A stretch of 64,000 nt of DNA, taken from assembly GCA_963757395.1 (NCBI GenBank), contig CAVWRK010000008.1, positions 248,001 to 312,000 of the forward strand, read 5' to 3'. Both the position numbers and the translations under genes were made by a program. This document shows, in pieces, positions 43,780 through 53,148 of the stretch (position 1 is its first letter; every line of letters starts with the position of its first letter). The notes below the pieces were generated by a model that saw only the letters and a program-made list of their open reading frames with translations, had not been told where the DNA came from and did no database searches. This DNA is from DATAOG01 sp963757395. Lineage in GTDB: Bacteria > Pseudomonadota > Alphaproteobacteria > Geminicoccales > Geminicoccaceae.

Positions 43780-44277
43780 CTACTTGCCGGCGGCGCCGCG
43801 CACCTCGAAGGTCGCCGTGACGCTGCCGCCATCCTCGAAGCGGAGCGTGACCGGGACCGAGCCTCCCGGCGTGATCTCCTTCGCGGGCATCATGCACATC
43901 AGATGATAGCCGCCGGGCGCGAAGCTGATATGGCCGTGCGCCGGGACGGCGACCGTCATCACCATCTCCATCCGGTCCTGGCCGTTCTCCTGCACGCTCC
44001 GATGCAGCATCAGGCTGCCACAGGCCGGCGATTCGGCGCCGACCAGAGCCTGCGCCTTGTCGGTCTCGTTCGAGAGGGTGAGATAGCCTGCCGCCGGACG
44101 CGAGGGCAGCACCAGGCGCAGCCAGGCGTCGCTCACGGTCAGTCCCGGCTCCGCGGCTTCGGCCGCCGGCCCGGCCGCCAGCGCGCCAATCAGAGCGCAA
44201 AGGAGCAAGAACCCGGCGCCGGGCCGCCTAGAGACCAGTCCAGCGGCTCGCGAGCCGCGCCATGCCAGAATCGTCAT
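43780..44277 (-). CDS. PCuAC-type periplasmic copper chaperone
   Basis: A 165-residue protein with a signal peptide (LLLCALIGALAAGPAAEA) and a PCuAC domain. The Cu(I) site follows the family pattern H-M/x10-M-x21-H-x-M, seen as MLHRSVQENGQDRMEMV and then PGGYHLMCM. It works with SCO to metallate CuA of the oxidase. The ATG at 44277 overlaps the CtaG gene by 50 bases; a later start near the signal-peptide region cannot be excluded. It is translationally linked to CtaG upstream. Confidence 0.87.
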   Translation of the reverse strand: MTILAWRGSRAAGLVSRRPGAGFLLLCALIGALAAGPAAEAAEPGLTVSDAWLRLVLPSRPAAGYLTLSNETDKAQALVGAESPACGSLMLHRSVQENGQDRMEMVMTVAVPAHGHISFAPGGYHLMCMMPAKEITPGGSVPVTLRFEDGGSVTATFEVRGAAGK

Positions 44278-45223
44278 CGTTCGGGTTCCTCGTTGCTTCC
44301 TCTTGCAGCCGGAGCGCGTTGAGCACCAGCAACAGCGCGACCACGCTCATCATCGCCGGCGGAATCCAGATCACGATGCCGCCTATGTGCTGGTCGCTGA
44401 GGGCGCTCACGGTCGGGAACAACCGGCCGCACAGATCATAGTAGGGATAGAGGTCGCGCGGCGCGAACGCGATCAGCGCGCCGAGCGCGATCTGGGGGAA
44501 CATGACGCCGAGCGCCAGCGCCGCGCGACCGCCGAAGGACACGCGCGCCGGCGGCTGCGGCCGCGGGTCCAGCACCAGCGACCAGAACAGGATGCCATCC
44601 AGGACCATGCTCCAGTTCATCAGAGCGTAGAGCCGCGGGTCGAGCATCGCCCGGAAATGCACCGCGGGGATGAGCCAGAAGTAGAACAGCCCGACGAACA
44701 GCAAGGCCGCCAGCAGCGGCTGCTGCAGGATCTGCAGGGTGGCGCCGACCGCGCGGCTGCCGACCACTCTTTGCGCCCGGGCCGGCATGCCCCGCCGGAT
44801 CGTAGACCCGGCAAAGCCGAGCGCGATCAGGAACGGGCCCAGGTGGTGCATCACGACGTGCTGGAGGCGGTTCAGGAAGAACATGTGCTGCGACCAGTAC
44901 TCGAAGCGGGTCTGGAGCACGGCGTAGGTCGCAACGACGCCGAGCAGAAAGGCGATGCGACGCACGACCGGCGGCCGCTCGTCGGCCGGCGCGCGCGCCA
45001 GACCGTGGACGAACCAGAGCAGCGTGAGCGCGGTCGCCAGATATTCGGGGGCCGAGAAATCCCAGGGCGCCCAGACCGGCATCAGCGTCGGATGGCTTGC
45101 CGAGAGCCAGAGCAGCAACCCGCCCAGCGCAGCGATCGCCGCGTAGGCGGCGCACTCGAGCCGCGCGCTGGCTGGAAACCCGCCCTTTGGTCGCACCCGT
45201 TCCATCACTGGACACCGTCGCAT
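44228..45223 (-). CDS. ctaG: CtaG-type cytochrome c oxidase assembly membrane protein (caa3 CtaG family)
   Basis: A seven-helix inner-membrane protein of 331 residues with the caa3_CtaG family pattern: HVVMHHLGPFLIALG, LNRLQ before it, FWSLVLDPRP and the C-terminal DQHIGGIVIWIPPAMM. It helps insert copper into haem-copper oxidases and differs from the COX11-type CtaG. The overlap with PCuAC and the convergence with SCO point to a single oxidase-assembly task. The oxidase subunits themselves are not in the window. The ATG at 45223 may be replaced by one at 45205 (MERVRPKGG). Confidence 0.87.
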   Translation of the reverse strand: MRRCPVMERVRPKGGFPASARLECAAYAAIAALGGLLLWLSASHPTLMPVWAPWDFSAPEYLATALTLLWFVHGLARAPADERPPVVRRIAFLLGVVATYAVLQTRFEYWSQHMFFLNRLQHVVMHHLGPFLIALGFAGSTIRRGMPARAQRVVGSRAVGATLQILQQPLLAALLFVGLFYFWLIPAVHFRAMLDPRLYALMNWSMVLDGILFWSLVLDPRPQPPARVSFGGRAALALGVMFPQIALGALIAFAPRDLYPYYDLCGRLFPTVSALSDQHIGGIVIWIPPAMMSVVALLLVLNALRLQEEATRNPNDDDSGMARLASRWTGL

Positions 45224-45410
45224 GCGCGTAAGCCCGAGCCGCGCCCCGGGTCAAAGCGCGAAACGACGCGGGGCGTCACGTCGGCCGGCGATGGTGCGCG
45301 TGTGAAGCCCGGCCCTCGAGCTGCTCCCGGTCGCGCCGGATCGACGCCGACATCGGTCGATGTACGCCCGCAGGCGCGCGAACCAAGGCTCAGGCGCTCG
45401 AAACCGTGGT

Positions 45411-46766
45411 TCAAAAGGTCAGCGTCGCGTAGACCTCGAACAGGTGGAAGGGGTTGTCGGCGCCGAACACCTCCTTGGCGGCATCGCCCGGGAACGCGAC
45501 GCCGTAGAGCGCGCCGACCGAGATGTTGTCGGTGATCGTCCAGTCGGTGTAGACGTCGACCTCGTCGGCGAAGTCGCGATCGCTGACCGGCGTCCCGTAG
45601 TAGTTCTTCTCGGCCAGATCGAAGTGGTAGTAGATCGCGCCGATCGAGACCGCTTCGGTCGGGCTCGCCGACAGCTGCACCATGTGGTTGATCTGGTTGC
45701 TGTTGAACAACAGGTAGTTGCCGACGATCTCGCCCTGAGTCCAGGTGCCCCAGGTGCGGTCGCCCTCGTAGAACAGCGGGTCGAAGTCCTTGCGCCGGTC
45801 GTCGCCGGGGTCGGAATCGCCGGAGAAATAGGCGAAGCGGTAGGCAAGCGTCGGCGTCCAGGGCAGCCAGGAGAAGGTGTAGGCGGGCTCGACGTAAAAG
45901 GCGTAGGCCCGGTAGTCGGCGTTGTCGCCGTTGCCGAACTCCTGGACGTATTCCGCATACAGGTTGGCGTCCTCGAAATCCGGCCAGCGTACGTCGTTGA
46001 GCCTGAGGGCGAGCGCCTGCATGCCCTCGCGCGGGACCGCGGCATCGAAATCCCCTTCGTCGTCGATGATGTCGAGGTAGGTGGCGCCGAGCGTGCCGAA
46101 GCCCGGCTGGTAGTCGAGATTGACCCCGACCACCTCGGTGTCACCATTGTCGCTGTCGCCCTTGAGGTAGAAGAGCTGGCCGCTGACCGGCTCGACATGC
46201 ACGCGGATCAGGCCGGTCATCTTGAAGGCGCTGCGGGGTGCCAGCCAATAGGCGCCATCGCCCTCGTTGTCGACATTGCCATCCCAGATCAGGAAGCCGT
46301 CGCCGACGTGGAAGTCCTGGCGGCCGAGCGACAGATCGAGCGCATCCTCGCCGAGCGAGTCCGCGAGCAGCTCGCCCGAGCGCCAGCCGGCGTACAGGCC
46401 CTCGACGTCGAGCTGCTTGTCGCCGCCGTCGGTGAAGCCGCCGGCATCGCCGTCGCCGACCGTGAGCGCGCCGACCGCGGACGCGCCGCCGTAGAGCGTG
46501 CCGCGCGCCTCGGTCTCGTAGGCGAGATCGAGCGACGGCTTGAGATAGCCTTCGCCCCATTGCGCGTCGCCGGTGTTGTCGCCGCTCTTCAGATCGACCC
46601 GGCCGGCGCCGAAGTTGGTGTTCTCGGTGTCGAGGAAGGCGGCGCCGACCTCGAGGCCGGCCTCGACGGAGAGACCGCCATTCTGCAGCAGTTCGATCGC
46701 CTGCCCGGGCCCGCCGCTCAACACCAGCGCCAGGGCGCCCAGGCCAACCACGATCATGCGTGCCAT
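45411..46766 (-). CDS. Outer-membrane porin, alginate-export-like
   Basis: A 451-residue beta-barrel protein. A signal peptide (IVVGLGALALVLSGGPGQA) is followed by alternating amphipathic strands with many Asp/Tyr/Trp residues and a C-terminal aromatic strand LFEVYATLTF ending in Phe, the outer-membrane insertion signal. GRQDFHVGDGFLIWDG and YVEPAYTFSWLPWTPTLAYR resemble alginate-export and carbohydrate porins. The start at ATG 46766 is chosen for the signal peptide; a far longer frame upstream is non-coding in character. It lies divergent from the exported dioxygenase and near a sugar-type ABC operon, so it may admit a related solute. Confidence 0.8.
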   Translation of the reverse strand: MARMIVVGLGALALVLSGGPGQAIELLQNGGLSVEAGLEVGAAFLDTENTNFGAGRVDLKSGDNTGDAQWGEGYLKPSLDLAYETEARGTLYGGASAVGALTVGDGDAGGFTDGGDKQLDVEGLYAGWRSGELLADSLGEDALDLSLGRQDFHVGDGFLIWDGNVDNEGDGAYWLAPRSAFKMTGLIRVHVEPVSGQLFYLKGDSDNGDTEVVGVNLDYQPGFGTLGATYLDIIDDEGDFDAAVPREGMQALALRLNDVRWPDFEDANLYAEYVQEFGNGDNADYRAYAFYVEPAYTFSWLPWTPTLAYRFAYFSGDSDPGDDRRKDFDPLFYEGDRTWGTWTQGEIVGNYLLFNSNQINHMVQLSASPTEAVSIGAIYYHFDLAEKNYYGTPVSDRDFADEVDVYTDWTITDNISVGALYGVAFPGDAAKEVFGADNPFHLFEVYATLTF

Positions 46767-46933
46767 GCGCTGTCCAACATCTCTGAGACCGCGTGCACTC
46801 TTTAGTTGAATGAAACGAGATGTAAATGTACTTTTCGCTGGATCGCGGACTGCCCGACACCCGACCACCCCTGGACAGCGGCGCTCGCGGCGCCAGTTTG
46901 ATGAGGCGATGGCAAGCCCCTTGGAGGAGACCC

Positions 46934-47576
46934 ATGCAACGGCTCGACCGCCGCCTGATCCTCGGCACCATGGGCTCGCTCGCGACGCTTGCCGCCCTCG
47001 CCGGCAAAGACGGCCGCGGCTCTGCTGCCGACGCCCGCCCAGACCGAAGGGCCGTTCTATCCGCTGACCCTGCCACTCGATGCCGACAACGACCTGGTCC
47101 AGGTCGAGGGGCAGGCGCAGCGCGCGGCGGGCACCGTCCTGCACCTCGCGGGCCGGGTGCGGGGCCAGGACGGCCGGCCGGTCGCCGGCGCCCGGATCGA
47201 GATCTGGCAATGCGACGCTTTCGGCGTCTATCACCACTCGCGCGACCATCGCGGCCCCGCCGATCCCAACTTCCAGGGCTTCGGGGCGACCACCGCGACC
47301 GCGGACGGCGCCTGGCGCTTTCGGACCATCGAGCCGGTGCCCTATCCCGGCCGCACGGCGCACATCCACTTCAAGATCGCCGGCCCCGGCTTCGCGCCCC
47401 TGACCACGCAGATGTACGTCGCCGGGCAGCCGCTCAACGCCGGCGATGCCATCTACCGGGGAATCGCCGACCCCGCGGCGCGCGCGGCCGTCACCGTGCC
47501 CCTCGAGCCCGCTTCGGGGCTCGAGCCGGACGCGCTCGGGGCGCGCTTCGACATCGTGCTCGGCCTGATCACCTGA
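46934..47576 (+). CDS. Exported intradiol ring-cleavage dioxygenase-like protein (frame break near 47010)
   Basis: A protocatechuate/catechol dioxygenase-fold protein. The ATG at 46934 (GGAGGA 5 bases upstream) gives a leader LDRRLILGTMGSLATLAALA with a twin-arginine-like start. One base later the enzyme begins LLPTPAQTEGPFYP. The non-haem Fe(III) ligands are visible as Tyr in FGVYHH and as Tyr, His and His in PYPGRTAHIHFKI. WQCDAFGVYHHSRDH and GDAIYRGI are further family motifs. Removing one base near 47007-47012 fuses leader and enzyme. Periplasmic members of this family occur in several bacteria with unknown substrates. The 226-base gap after it (47577-47802) shows only the promoter expected for the ABC operon. 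Confidence 0.8.
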
Positions 47577-47802
47577 GCCGCGGCCGGCGGTGAAATACAG
47601 CTTCCGGACGCGGCGCCGTTTGATCTAAGCTGCCGTGGGGTCATGCCCGCATCGGGTGGACGCGCCGCAAGGCATACGATCACGCGGCTGTCATGGCGCC
47701 CAGGGAGACTTCGACGTCGGCGCCGGAGCCACAGAACCGGCCCGCTGCACCCAGCGCCGTGCAAGGCGGTGCGGAGCGTCGATGCAACCAGGGAGAGATT
47801 TG

Positions 47803-49185
47803 ATGAACGGTTTGAAGCTCGCCGTCGTGGCGTTGACCCTCACCACCCTCGCCGGACTGGCGGCGCCGCCGCCGTCCGCCGCCGAGGAGGTGACGCTGAC
47901 GCTCTGGTCGCGTGCCGACCGCTCGGGTCCGCTCCGGACCGGCAACATCGTCGAAGCCACCAAGCAGCTGAACGCCTTCCTCGCCGCCTCGGGCTCCGAC
48001 ACCAGCATCAAGCTCAATGTCCACGAGGGCAACGCGACCGGCTACGACGACGACGCGTTGCAGCTCCTCCAGGCCTGCGCCGTCGACCAATGCCCGGATC
48101 TCTACGTCGCCGCCCACGAATGGGTCGGCGAGTTCGCCAAGGACGGCTACGCGATGAACATGGAGAAGTTCATCGCCGACAATGACTGGGCCTTCAAGGA
48201 CGTCATCCCGGTGCTCTGGGAGTCGACCAAGTACAACGGCGAGCGCTACGCCATCCCGCAGGACACCGAGATCCGCATGTACTTCTACAACAAGGACATG
48301 CTGCGGAAGATCGGCAAGGACGAGGCGTTCATCGACGCGATCCCGCAGAAGGTCGACTCGGGCGAGATGACCATGGCCGACTTCGGCGAGCTCACCAAGG
48401 AGGTGGTCGACAAGGGTGCCGCCCAGATGGGCCTGTTGCACCGGCCGAACACCGGCCCCGACTACATCATGACGTTTGCCGCCTTCGGCGTGAAGTTCAT
48501 GGACGAGAAGACCGGCAAGCTGCTGCTGCCGCGCGCCGAGATGGAGAAGGCGTTCGAATGGTTCGACTGGATGGCCCGCAATGGCGCCACGCCTGAGAAC
48601 AACACCGCGATGTCCTGGGACGACATCGAGGCCGCCTTCAAGCAGGAGAAGGCGTTCGCGTTCCACCACGGCATCTGGGACATGGCCTGGATGATGGGCG
48701 ACGCCCACGACGCCACCTGGCCGACCGATCAGGAGGCCTTCCAGCACAAGATCGGCTGGATCAACGCTCCGGCCGGCGAGAAGGGCGGCAAGCCCGCAAA
48801 CCTGTCGCACCCGATCGTCTACGTCGTCAATCCCAAGTCGGCGCACGCCGACCTCGCGGCCCAGATCGTGGCCTTCGCGACCTTGCCCTTCTACAACATC
48901 CAGCACGCCGTCACGACCTATCACCTCGGCGTCCTGAACGGCGAGCAGAGCATGCCAGCCTACGTCGAGGCCTGGCCGCTGCACGCCGCGAGCCCGCTGC
49001 TCGCGTACACGACCTTCATGCCGAACCACCCGGACTTCGGCACCTACAACGGCATCCTCTACAAGGGTCTCCAGGGGGTCGAGACCGGGCGGCTCAGCCC
49101 GCAGGACGCGGTCGCGTTCCTCGAGGACGAGATGACCTCGCAGCTCGGGGACACGGTCGAGGTCGTCGACAGCGTCTCGCAGTAA
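47803..49185 (+). CDS. Extracellular solute-binding protein, family 1 (sugar or glycerol-phosphate type)
   Basis: A 460-residue periplasmic binding protein with a signal peptide (LAVVALTLTTLAGLAAPPPSAA). The mature part has EVTLTLWSRADRSGPLRTGN, PDLYVAAHEWVGEFAKDG, YAIPQDTEIRMYFYNKDML and the TYNGILYKGLQGVETGRLS stretch of MalE/UgpB-like proteins. GGGAGAG stands 7 bases upstream of the ATG. It feeds the two permeases and the ATPase that follow. The phosphodiesterase genes at the operon end favour a glycerophosphodiester or sugar-phosphate ligand; this is inference. Confidence 0.87.
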   Translation: MNGLKLAVVALTLTTLAGLAAPPPSAAEEVTLTLWSRADRSGPLRTGNIVEATKQLNAFLAASGSDTSIKLNVHEGNATGYDDDALQLLQACAVDQCPDLYVAAHEWVGEFAKDGYAMNMEKFIADNDWAFKDVIPVLWESTKYNGERYAIPQDTEIRMYFYNKDMLRKIGKDEAFIDAIPQKVDSGEMTMADFGELTKEVVDKGAAQMGLLHRPNTGPDYIMTFAAFGVKFMDEKTGKLLLPRAEMEKAFEWFDWMARNGATPENNTAMSWDDIEAAFKQEKAFAFHHGIWDMAWMMGDAHDATWPTDQEAFQHKIGWINAPAGEKGGKPANLSHPIVYVVNPKSAHADLAAQIVAFATLPFYNIQHAVTTYHLGVLNGEQSMPAYVEAWPLHAASPLLAYTTFMPNHPDFGTYNGILYKGLQGVETGRLSPQDAVAFLEDEMTSQLGDTVEVVDSVSQ

Positions 49186-49197
49186 CAGCGCTTCTTT

Positions 49198-49222
49198 GGG
49201 CGGGGGCCGCGGGCTCCCGCCC
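49198..49222 (+). terminator. Intercistronic hairpin after the solute-binding protein gene
   Basis: GGGCGGG / CCCGCCC (7 bp), with an inner GCC/GGC pair, forms a stem-loop 13 bases after the stop. A T-run is absent. It occupies the same place as the hairpin after the other binding-protein gene (31283-31302) and likely sets the excess of binding protein over membrane parts. Confidence 0.55.
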
Positions 49223-49244
49223 TCTCCGGGCGAGACGCTCGCCG

Positions 49245-50183
49245 ATGCCCTCCAGCGCCCCCATGGCCTCCGGCGCGCATGCTGCCGCGCTGCGCCGCCA
49301 GCGCCTCAACATGCTGATCTTCCTCGGACCGGCCGGCGTGCTTCTGGTCTGCTTTTTCATCCTGCCGGTGATCATCGACCTCGTGGTCGCCTTCACCGAC
49401 ATGGGGCGCAACCTCAAGGTCACGACGTTCACGACGGCCAACTTTGAGCGCATGCTGGGCAGCGACACCCGGATGGCCTCGGTGCTGACCGTGACGCTGG
49501 TCTACATCCTCGGCACGCTCGCGATCTTCAACGTCACCTTCGCGCTCGTGCTGGCGCTGCTCACGACCGGCCTGCCGGCGCGCTCGGGCGCCTTCTTCCG
49601 GGCGATCTGGCTGTTGCCGCGGATGAGCCCCTCGGTCGTCTACGCGCTGCTCTGGACCTGGGTCATCTCGCCGACCGACTACGGCCTGCTCAACCAGTTC
49701 CTGAAGCTCGCCGGCCTGCCGCCGGTCGACGTCCTGAACTCGGCGCCCTGGGCGCTGATCATCGTCGCCAACGGCTTCATCGGCGCCTCGATGGGCATGA
49801 TCATCTTCACGTCCGCGATCCGCTCGATCCCGGAGCACCTGTTCTTCGCCGCCCGGGTCGATGGTGCCGGCGGCCTCGCGATCGTCCGCCACATCACGCT
49901 GCCCGCGATCCGCTGGCCGCTCTCGTTCGTCACGATCTACCAGGCGCTCTCGTTGCTGGTGAGCTTCGAGTACATCTGGCTGATCACCAACGGCGGCCCC
50001 TTCTACGACACCACGGTCTACGCGCTCTACGTCTACAAGCGCGCGTTCGGCAACGGTCAGTACGCCTATGGCGCGGCGCTGGCGCTCGGCCTGGTCGTGA
50101 TCGGGATCGCGGCCGCCCTTTTGATGTGGCGCTTCCTCGACATGCGATCCTTGCTGCAAAAGCCCCGGATCGAGGTCCAATGA
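49245..50183 (+). CDS. ABC transporter permease, MalF/UgpA type
   Basis: A 312-residue inner-membrane permease with six helices; LIFLGPAGVLLVCFFILPVI opens helix 1. The coupling loop reads ARVDGAGGLAIVRHITLPAI. YIWLITNGGPFYDTTVYALY is the conserved stretch before the last helices in MalF-like proteins. It forms a heterodimer with the next gene, whose ATG overlaps its stop codon (ATGA). Confidence 0.9.
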   Translation: MPSSAPMASGAHAAALRRQRLNMLIFLGPAGVLLVCFFILPVIIDLVVAFTDMGRNLKVTTFTTANFERMLGSDTRMASVLTVTLVYILGTLAIFNVTFALVLALLTTGLPARSGAFFRAIWLLPRMSPSVVYALLWTWVISPTDYGLLNQFLKLAGLPPVDVLNSAPWALIIVANGFIGASMGMIIFTSAIRSIPEHLFFAARVDGAGGLAIVRHITLPAIRWPLSFVTIYQALSLLVSFEYIWLITNGGPFYDTTVYALYVYKRAFGNGQYAYGAALALGLVVIGIAAALLMWRFLDMRSLLQKPRIEVQ

Positions 50184-51259
50184 GCGCCACCGCCGCGCCC
50201 GTCGCCGAAGATGTTGACCACTGGCACACGGTGGTCGAGCGGGCGAGGGTGCGGCGGCGCTGGACCACGACACTGCTCTACGCGTTCCTGATCCTGTCCT
50301 CGCTGCCGATCATCATCCCTTATTTCTGGCTGGTCACGGTCGCGTTCTCGGCGCGCGGCGGGACCAACACCTACGTCTTGTGGCGGACGATGGCGATCAT
50401 CGTGCCGGCGCTGTTCGCCTTCTGGCTCCTCGGCGTCAACATCGAGAACGCGCGCCTTCTGCGCCGCGCCCAGATGCTCCTCGGGCTCGCCACGCTGGCG
50501 CTGCTGGCAATCCTGACCGGCCCCTATCTGCACCTCGACAATTGGCGTTTCCTCTGGAACCCGGACTTCTCGGCTGGCATCAACTACGGCCCCGCGGCGA
50601 TCGGTGGCGCCCAGTTCCCATCGGTCTGGGTGGCGTTCGGCAACTCGCTGCTGCTGGCTCTCGGCGAGACCCTGATCGTGGTCACGGTCGGGACCCTTGC
50701 CGGCTATTACCTGTCGCGGTTCGCCTTCGACGGCCGCGAGCGGGTGCTGAAGGGCGTGCTCGTGCTGCACGCCTTCCCGGCGATGACGCTCGTGATCCCG
50801 ATCTTCCTTTTGATGTACTGGGTCGGGCTGCTCGACACGATCACCGGCGTGATGCTGGTGATCTGCACGATCGAGGTGCCGTTCGCGATCTTCATCATGA
50901 AGGGCTTCTTCGACGCCGTGCCCTGGGAGATCGAGATGAGTGCCATGACCGATGGCGCCTCGCGCCGCCAGGCGTTCGTCCTGGTGCTGCTGCCGCAGGT
51001 CCGTTTCGGCATGCTGGCGGTCGGCATCTTCGCCTTCCTGCGTGGCTGGGAGGAGTATGTCTTCGTGCGCACGCTCCTGGTCGCCAAGTCGAACTGGGTC
51101 ATGAGCCTCTATCTGTTTTTCGTCTCCGAGGACGTGATGGGCGTCGACTACGGCATCGTGTCGGCCGTGGGCGTGTTCTACATCGTCCCGAGTCTCGTGC
51201 TCTACAGCTTCACCCAACGCTATCTGACCCAGATGAGCGTCGGCGGGATCAAGGGCTAG
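50180..51259 (+). CDS. ABC transporter permease, MalG/UgpE type, with an enlarged N-terminal half
   Basis: A 359-residue permease, about 80 residues longer than usual. The first helix (LILSSLPIIIPYFWLVTVAF) is followed by an insert with two extra hydrophobic segments (IVPALFAFWLLGVNIENA and LLGLATLALLAILTGPYL) before the normal core: FGNSLLLALGETLIVVTVGTL, a FPAMTLVIPIF helix, the coupling loop AMTDGASRRQAFVLVLLPQV and the final helices. The insertion is unusual for MalG-like permeases and is typical only of a small subgroup. It is coupled to the upstream permease by a 4-base overlap. Confidence 0.88.
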   Translation: MSATAAPVAEDVDHWHTVVERARVRRRWTTTLLYAFLILSSLPIIIPYFWLVTVAFSARGGTNTYVLWRTMAIIVPALFAFWLLGVNIENARLLRRAQMLLGLATLALLAILTGPYLHLDNWRFLWNPDFSAGINYGPAAIGGAQFPSVWVAFGNSLLLALGETLIVVTVGTLAGYYLSRFAFDGRERVLKGVLVLHAFPAMTLVIPIFLLMYWVGLLDTITGVMLVICTIEVPFAIFIMKGFFDAVPWEIEMSAMTDGASRRQAFVLVLLPQVRFGMLAVGIFAFLRGWEEYVFVRTLLVAKSNWVMSLYLFFVSEDVMGVDYGIVSAVGVFYIVPSLVLYSFTQRYLTQMSVGGIKG

Positions 51260-51265
51260 CAGCCG

Positions 51266-52327
51266 ATGGCGCGGATCGAGTTCGACCGGGTGACCAAGCG
51301 CTGGGGCGACGTGGTCGCGGTCGACGACCTGTCGCTGGTGGTCGAGGAGGGCGAGTTCGTCTCGCTGCTCGGGCCTTCGGGCTGCGGCAAGTCGACGACC
51401 TTGTTCATGCTGGCTGGCATCTACGCGCCCAGCGCCGGCGAGATCCGCTTCGGCGGGGCCGTGGTCAACGAGGTCGAGGCGCGCGATCGCAACGTCGGCA
51501 TCGTGTTCCAGTCCTACGCGCTCTATCCGCACATGAGCGTGCGCCGCAACATCGGCTTCCCGCTCCGCTTCAAGAAGCTGGCCGAGGCCGGCCGGCGGGT
51601 CGAGGCGGCGGCGCGCCTCGTGCACGTCCAGGAGCTACTGGAGCGGATGCCGCCGCAGCTCTCGGGCGGCCAGCAGCAGCGGGTGGCGCTCGCCCGCGCG
51701 CTGGTCAAGGAGCCGCAGCTCTTGCTGCTCGACGAGCCGCTCTCCAACCTCGACGCGACGCTCCGGCTGACCATGCGCAGCGAGATCAAGACCCTGCAGC
51801 GTCAGCTCGGCGTGACCTCGATCCTGGTCACCCACGACCAGCTCGAGGCGACCACGATGGCGGATCGGATCATCTGCATGCGGGCGGGCCGGATCGAGCA
51901 GATGGGCACGCCGGACGACCTCTACCGGCGCCCGGCCAGCCGGTTCGTCGCCGGCTTCATCGGGTCACCGCCGATCAACCTCTTGGCCGGCATCGCCACC
52001 GCCGGCCGCCTCGAGGTCAACGGCACGGAGCTCGCCTGCGCCGGCCGGGTCGAGGGCCAGGTCGTGCTCGGGCTGCGACCGGAGGCGGTGCGCTTCGCGG
52101 CAACCGGCCGCCCGGCGCGGATCACCGAGATCGAGCCGATGGGCCGCGAGACCCTCTATCTGGTCGAGAGCGGGCTCGGGCCCCTGCGCGTGCTCGAGGC
52201 GGGCTCCACGGTTCGCCACCGGATCGGTGACCGCGTGGCGCTCGCCTTCGACGGCGCCAGCACCATGCTGTTCGATCAGACGAGCGAGCGGCTGATCGAG
52301 GGTGCACATCTCGCCGAGGCCGAATGA
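51266..52327 (+). CDS. ABC transporter ATP-binding protein, MalK/UgpC type
   Basis: A 353-residue ATPase. Walker A GPSGCGKST, Q-loop IVFQSYALYPHMSV, signature LSGGQQQRVALARAL, Walker B LLLDEPLSNLDATLR and H-loop LVTHDQLEATTMA are complete. The C-terminal regulatory OB/TOBE domain has GFIGSPPINLL, VLGLRPEAVRF and ITEIEPMGRETLYLVE. It powers the importer. Its stop overlaps the start of the phosphodiesterase gene (ATGA), so the enzyme is part of the transport operon. Confidence 0.92.
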   Translation: MARIEFDRVTKRWGDVVAVDDLSLVVEEGEFVSLLGPSGCGKSTTLFMLAGIYAPSAGEIRFGGAVVNEVEARDRNVGIVFQSYALYPHMSVRRNIGFPLRFKKLAEAGRRVEAAARLVHVQELLERMPPQLSGGQQQRVALARALVKEPQLLLLDEPLSNLDATLRLTMRSEIKTLQRQLGVTSILVTHDQLEATTMADRIICMRAGRIEQMGTPDDLYRRPASRFVAGFIGSPPINLLAGIATAGRLEVNGTELACAGRVEGQVVLGLRPEAVRFAATGRPARITEIEPMGRETLYLVESGLGPLRVLEAGSTVRHRIGDRVALAFDGASTMLFDQTSERLIEGAHLAEAE

Positions 52328-53148
52328 TCGCGAGCGGCGACCGGAAAGTGGCGCTCAAATGGCATCAGCTGCGGCGCCGCCGCACGGATCCGGCGCATGA
52401 TCGAACCAACCTCCGGCTCGGGATCGAGCAGGGGGCCAGCCTCGAGGTCGACATCGTGGCGACCCGGGATCGCCATTTCGTCTGCCTGCACGACCCTGAG
52501 CTCGCCTCCGAGACCACCGGCCGCGGCCCGGTCGTGGACCAGGACCGGAGCGCGGTCGAGCGCTTGCGGCAATGCGCGAACGATGGCCGCCCGCTCGCCA
52601 CGCCACCGCTTTTTCTGGATGAAGTGGTGGCCGCACTGGCTGCAGCGCCGGCCGGCTGGCCGGGGCGCCTCCAGCTCGATTTGAAGCAGCCGGCCGGCCT
52701 GATTGACGGTCCACTGACGGAGCGCTTCGCCGAGCTGGTCACGCCGGTGACGCCCCACCTGATGCTCGGCGGCACCGAATGGGGCGCCGTGCAGTGGCTG
52801 GGGCAGGCGGTGCCGGGCCTTCGCCTTGGCTTCGATCCGCTGGCGATCCACGAGGCGGCGCCGCCGGCGAGCGCGGCCGAGTTCCGCGCCCTCGGCGCTT
52901 CCATGCTGGCGCACGCGCCGGCGGCGGCGATCTTCTATCTGCACATCCCGCTCCTGCTCCAGGGCCTCGAGGCCGGCGTCGACCTGATCGCGATGGCCAG
53001 GTCGCAGGGCGCCGAGGTCGATGCCTGGCGGCTCGAGCCCGAGGACGACCGGGCGGCGGAAACGCTCGCAAGGCTGGTCGCGGCAGGCGTCGATCAGGTC
53101 ACCACCGATTCACCCCTCGCCCTGGAGCAGCTGTGGCAAAGCCGCTGA
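52324..53148 (+). CDS. Glycerophosphodiester phosphodiesterase (GDPD) family protein
   Basis: A 274-residue TIM-barrel phosphodiesterase. The Ca-binding and catalytic part reads GIEQGASLEVDIVATRDRHFVCLHDPEL, with Glu, Asp and HD as in GDPDs. The first signature is altered: instead of HRG, the strand has WHQLRRRRTDPAHDRTN. The barrel continues with RLQLDLKQPAG and ends GVDQVTTDSPLALEQL. It would cleave glycerophosphodiesters to glycerol 3-phosphate and an alcohol. The 4-base overlap with the ATPase gene strongly links it to the imported solute. It lacks a signal peptide, so it acts on substrate already taken up. Confidence 0.82.
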   Translation: MIASGDRKVALKWHQLRRRRTDPAHDRTNLRLGIEQGASLEVDIVATRDRHFVCLHDPELASETTGRGPVVDQDRSAVERLRQCANDGRPLATPPLFLDEVVAALAAAPAGWPGRLQLDLKQPAGLIDGPLTERFAELVTPVTPHLMLGGTEWGAVQWLGQAVPGLRLGFDPLAIHEAAPPASAAEFRALGASMLAHAPAAAIFYLHIPLLLQGLEAGVDLIAMARSQGAEVDAWRLEPEDDRAAETLARLVAAGVDQVTTDSPLALEQLWQSR

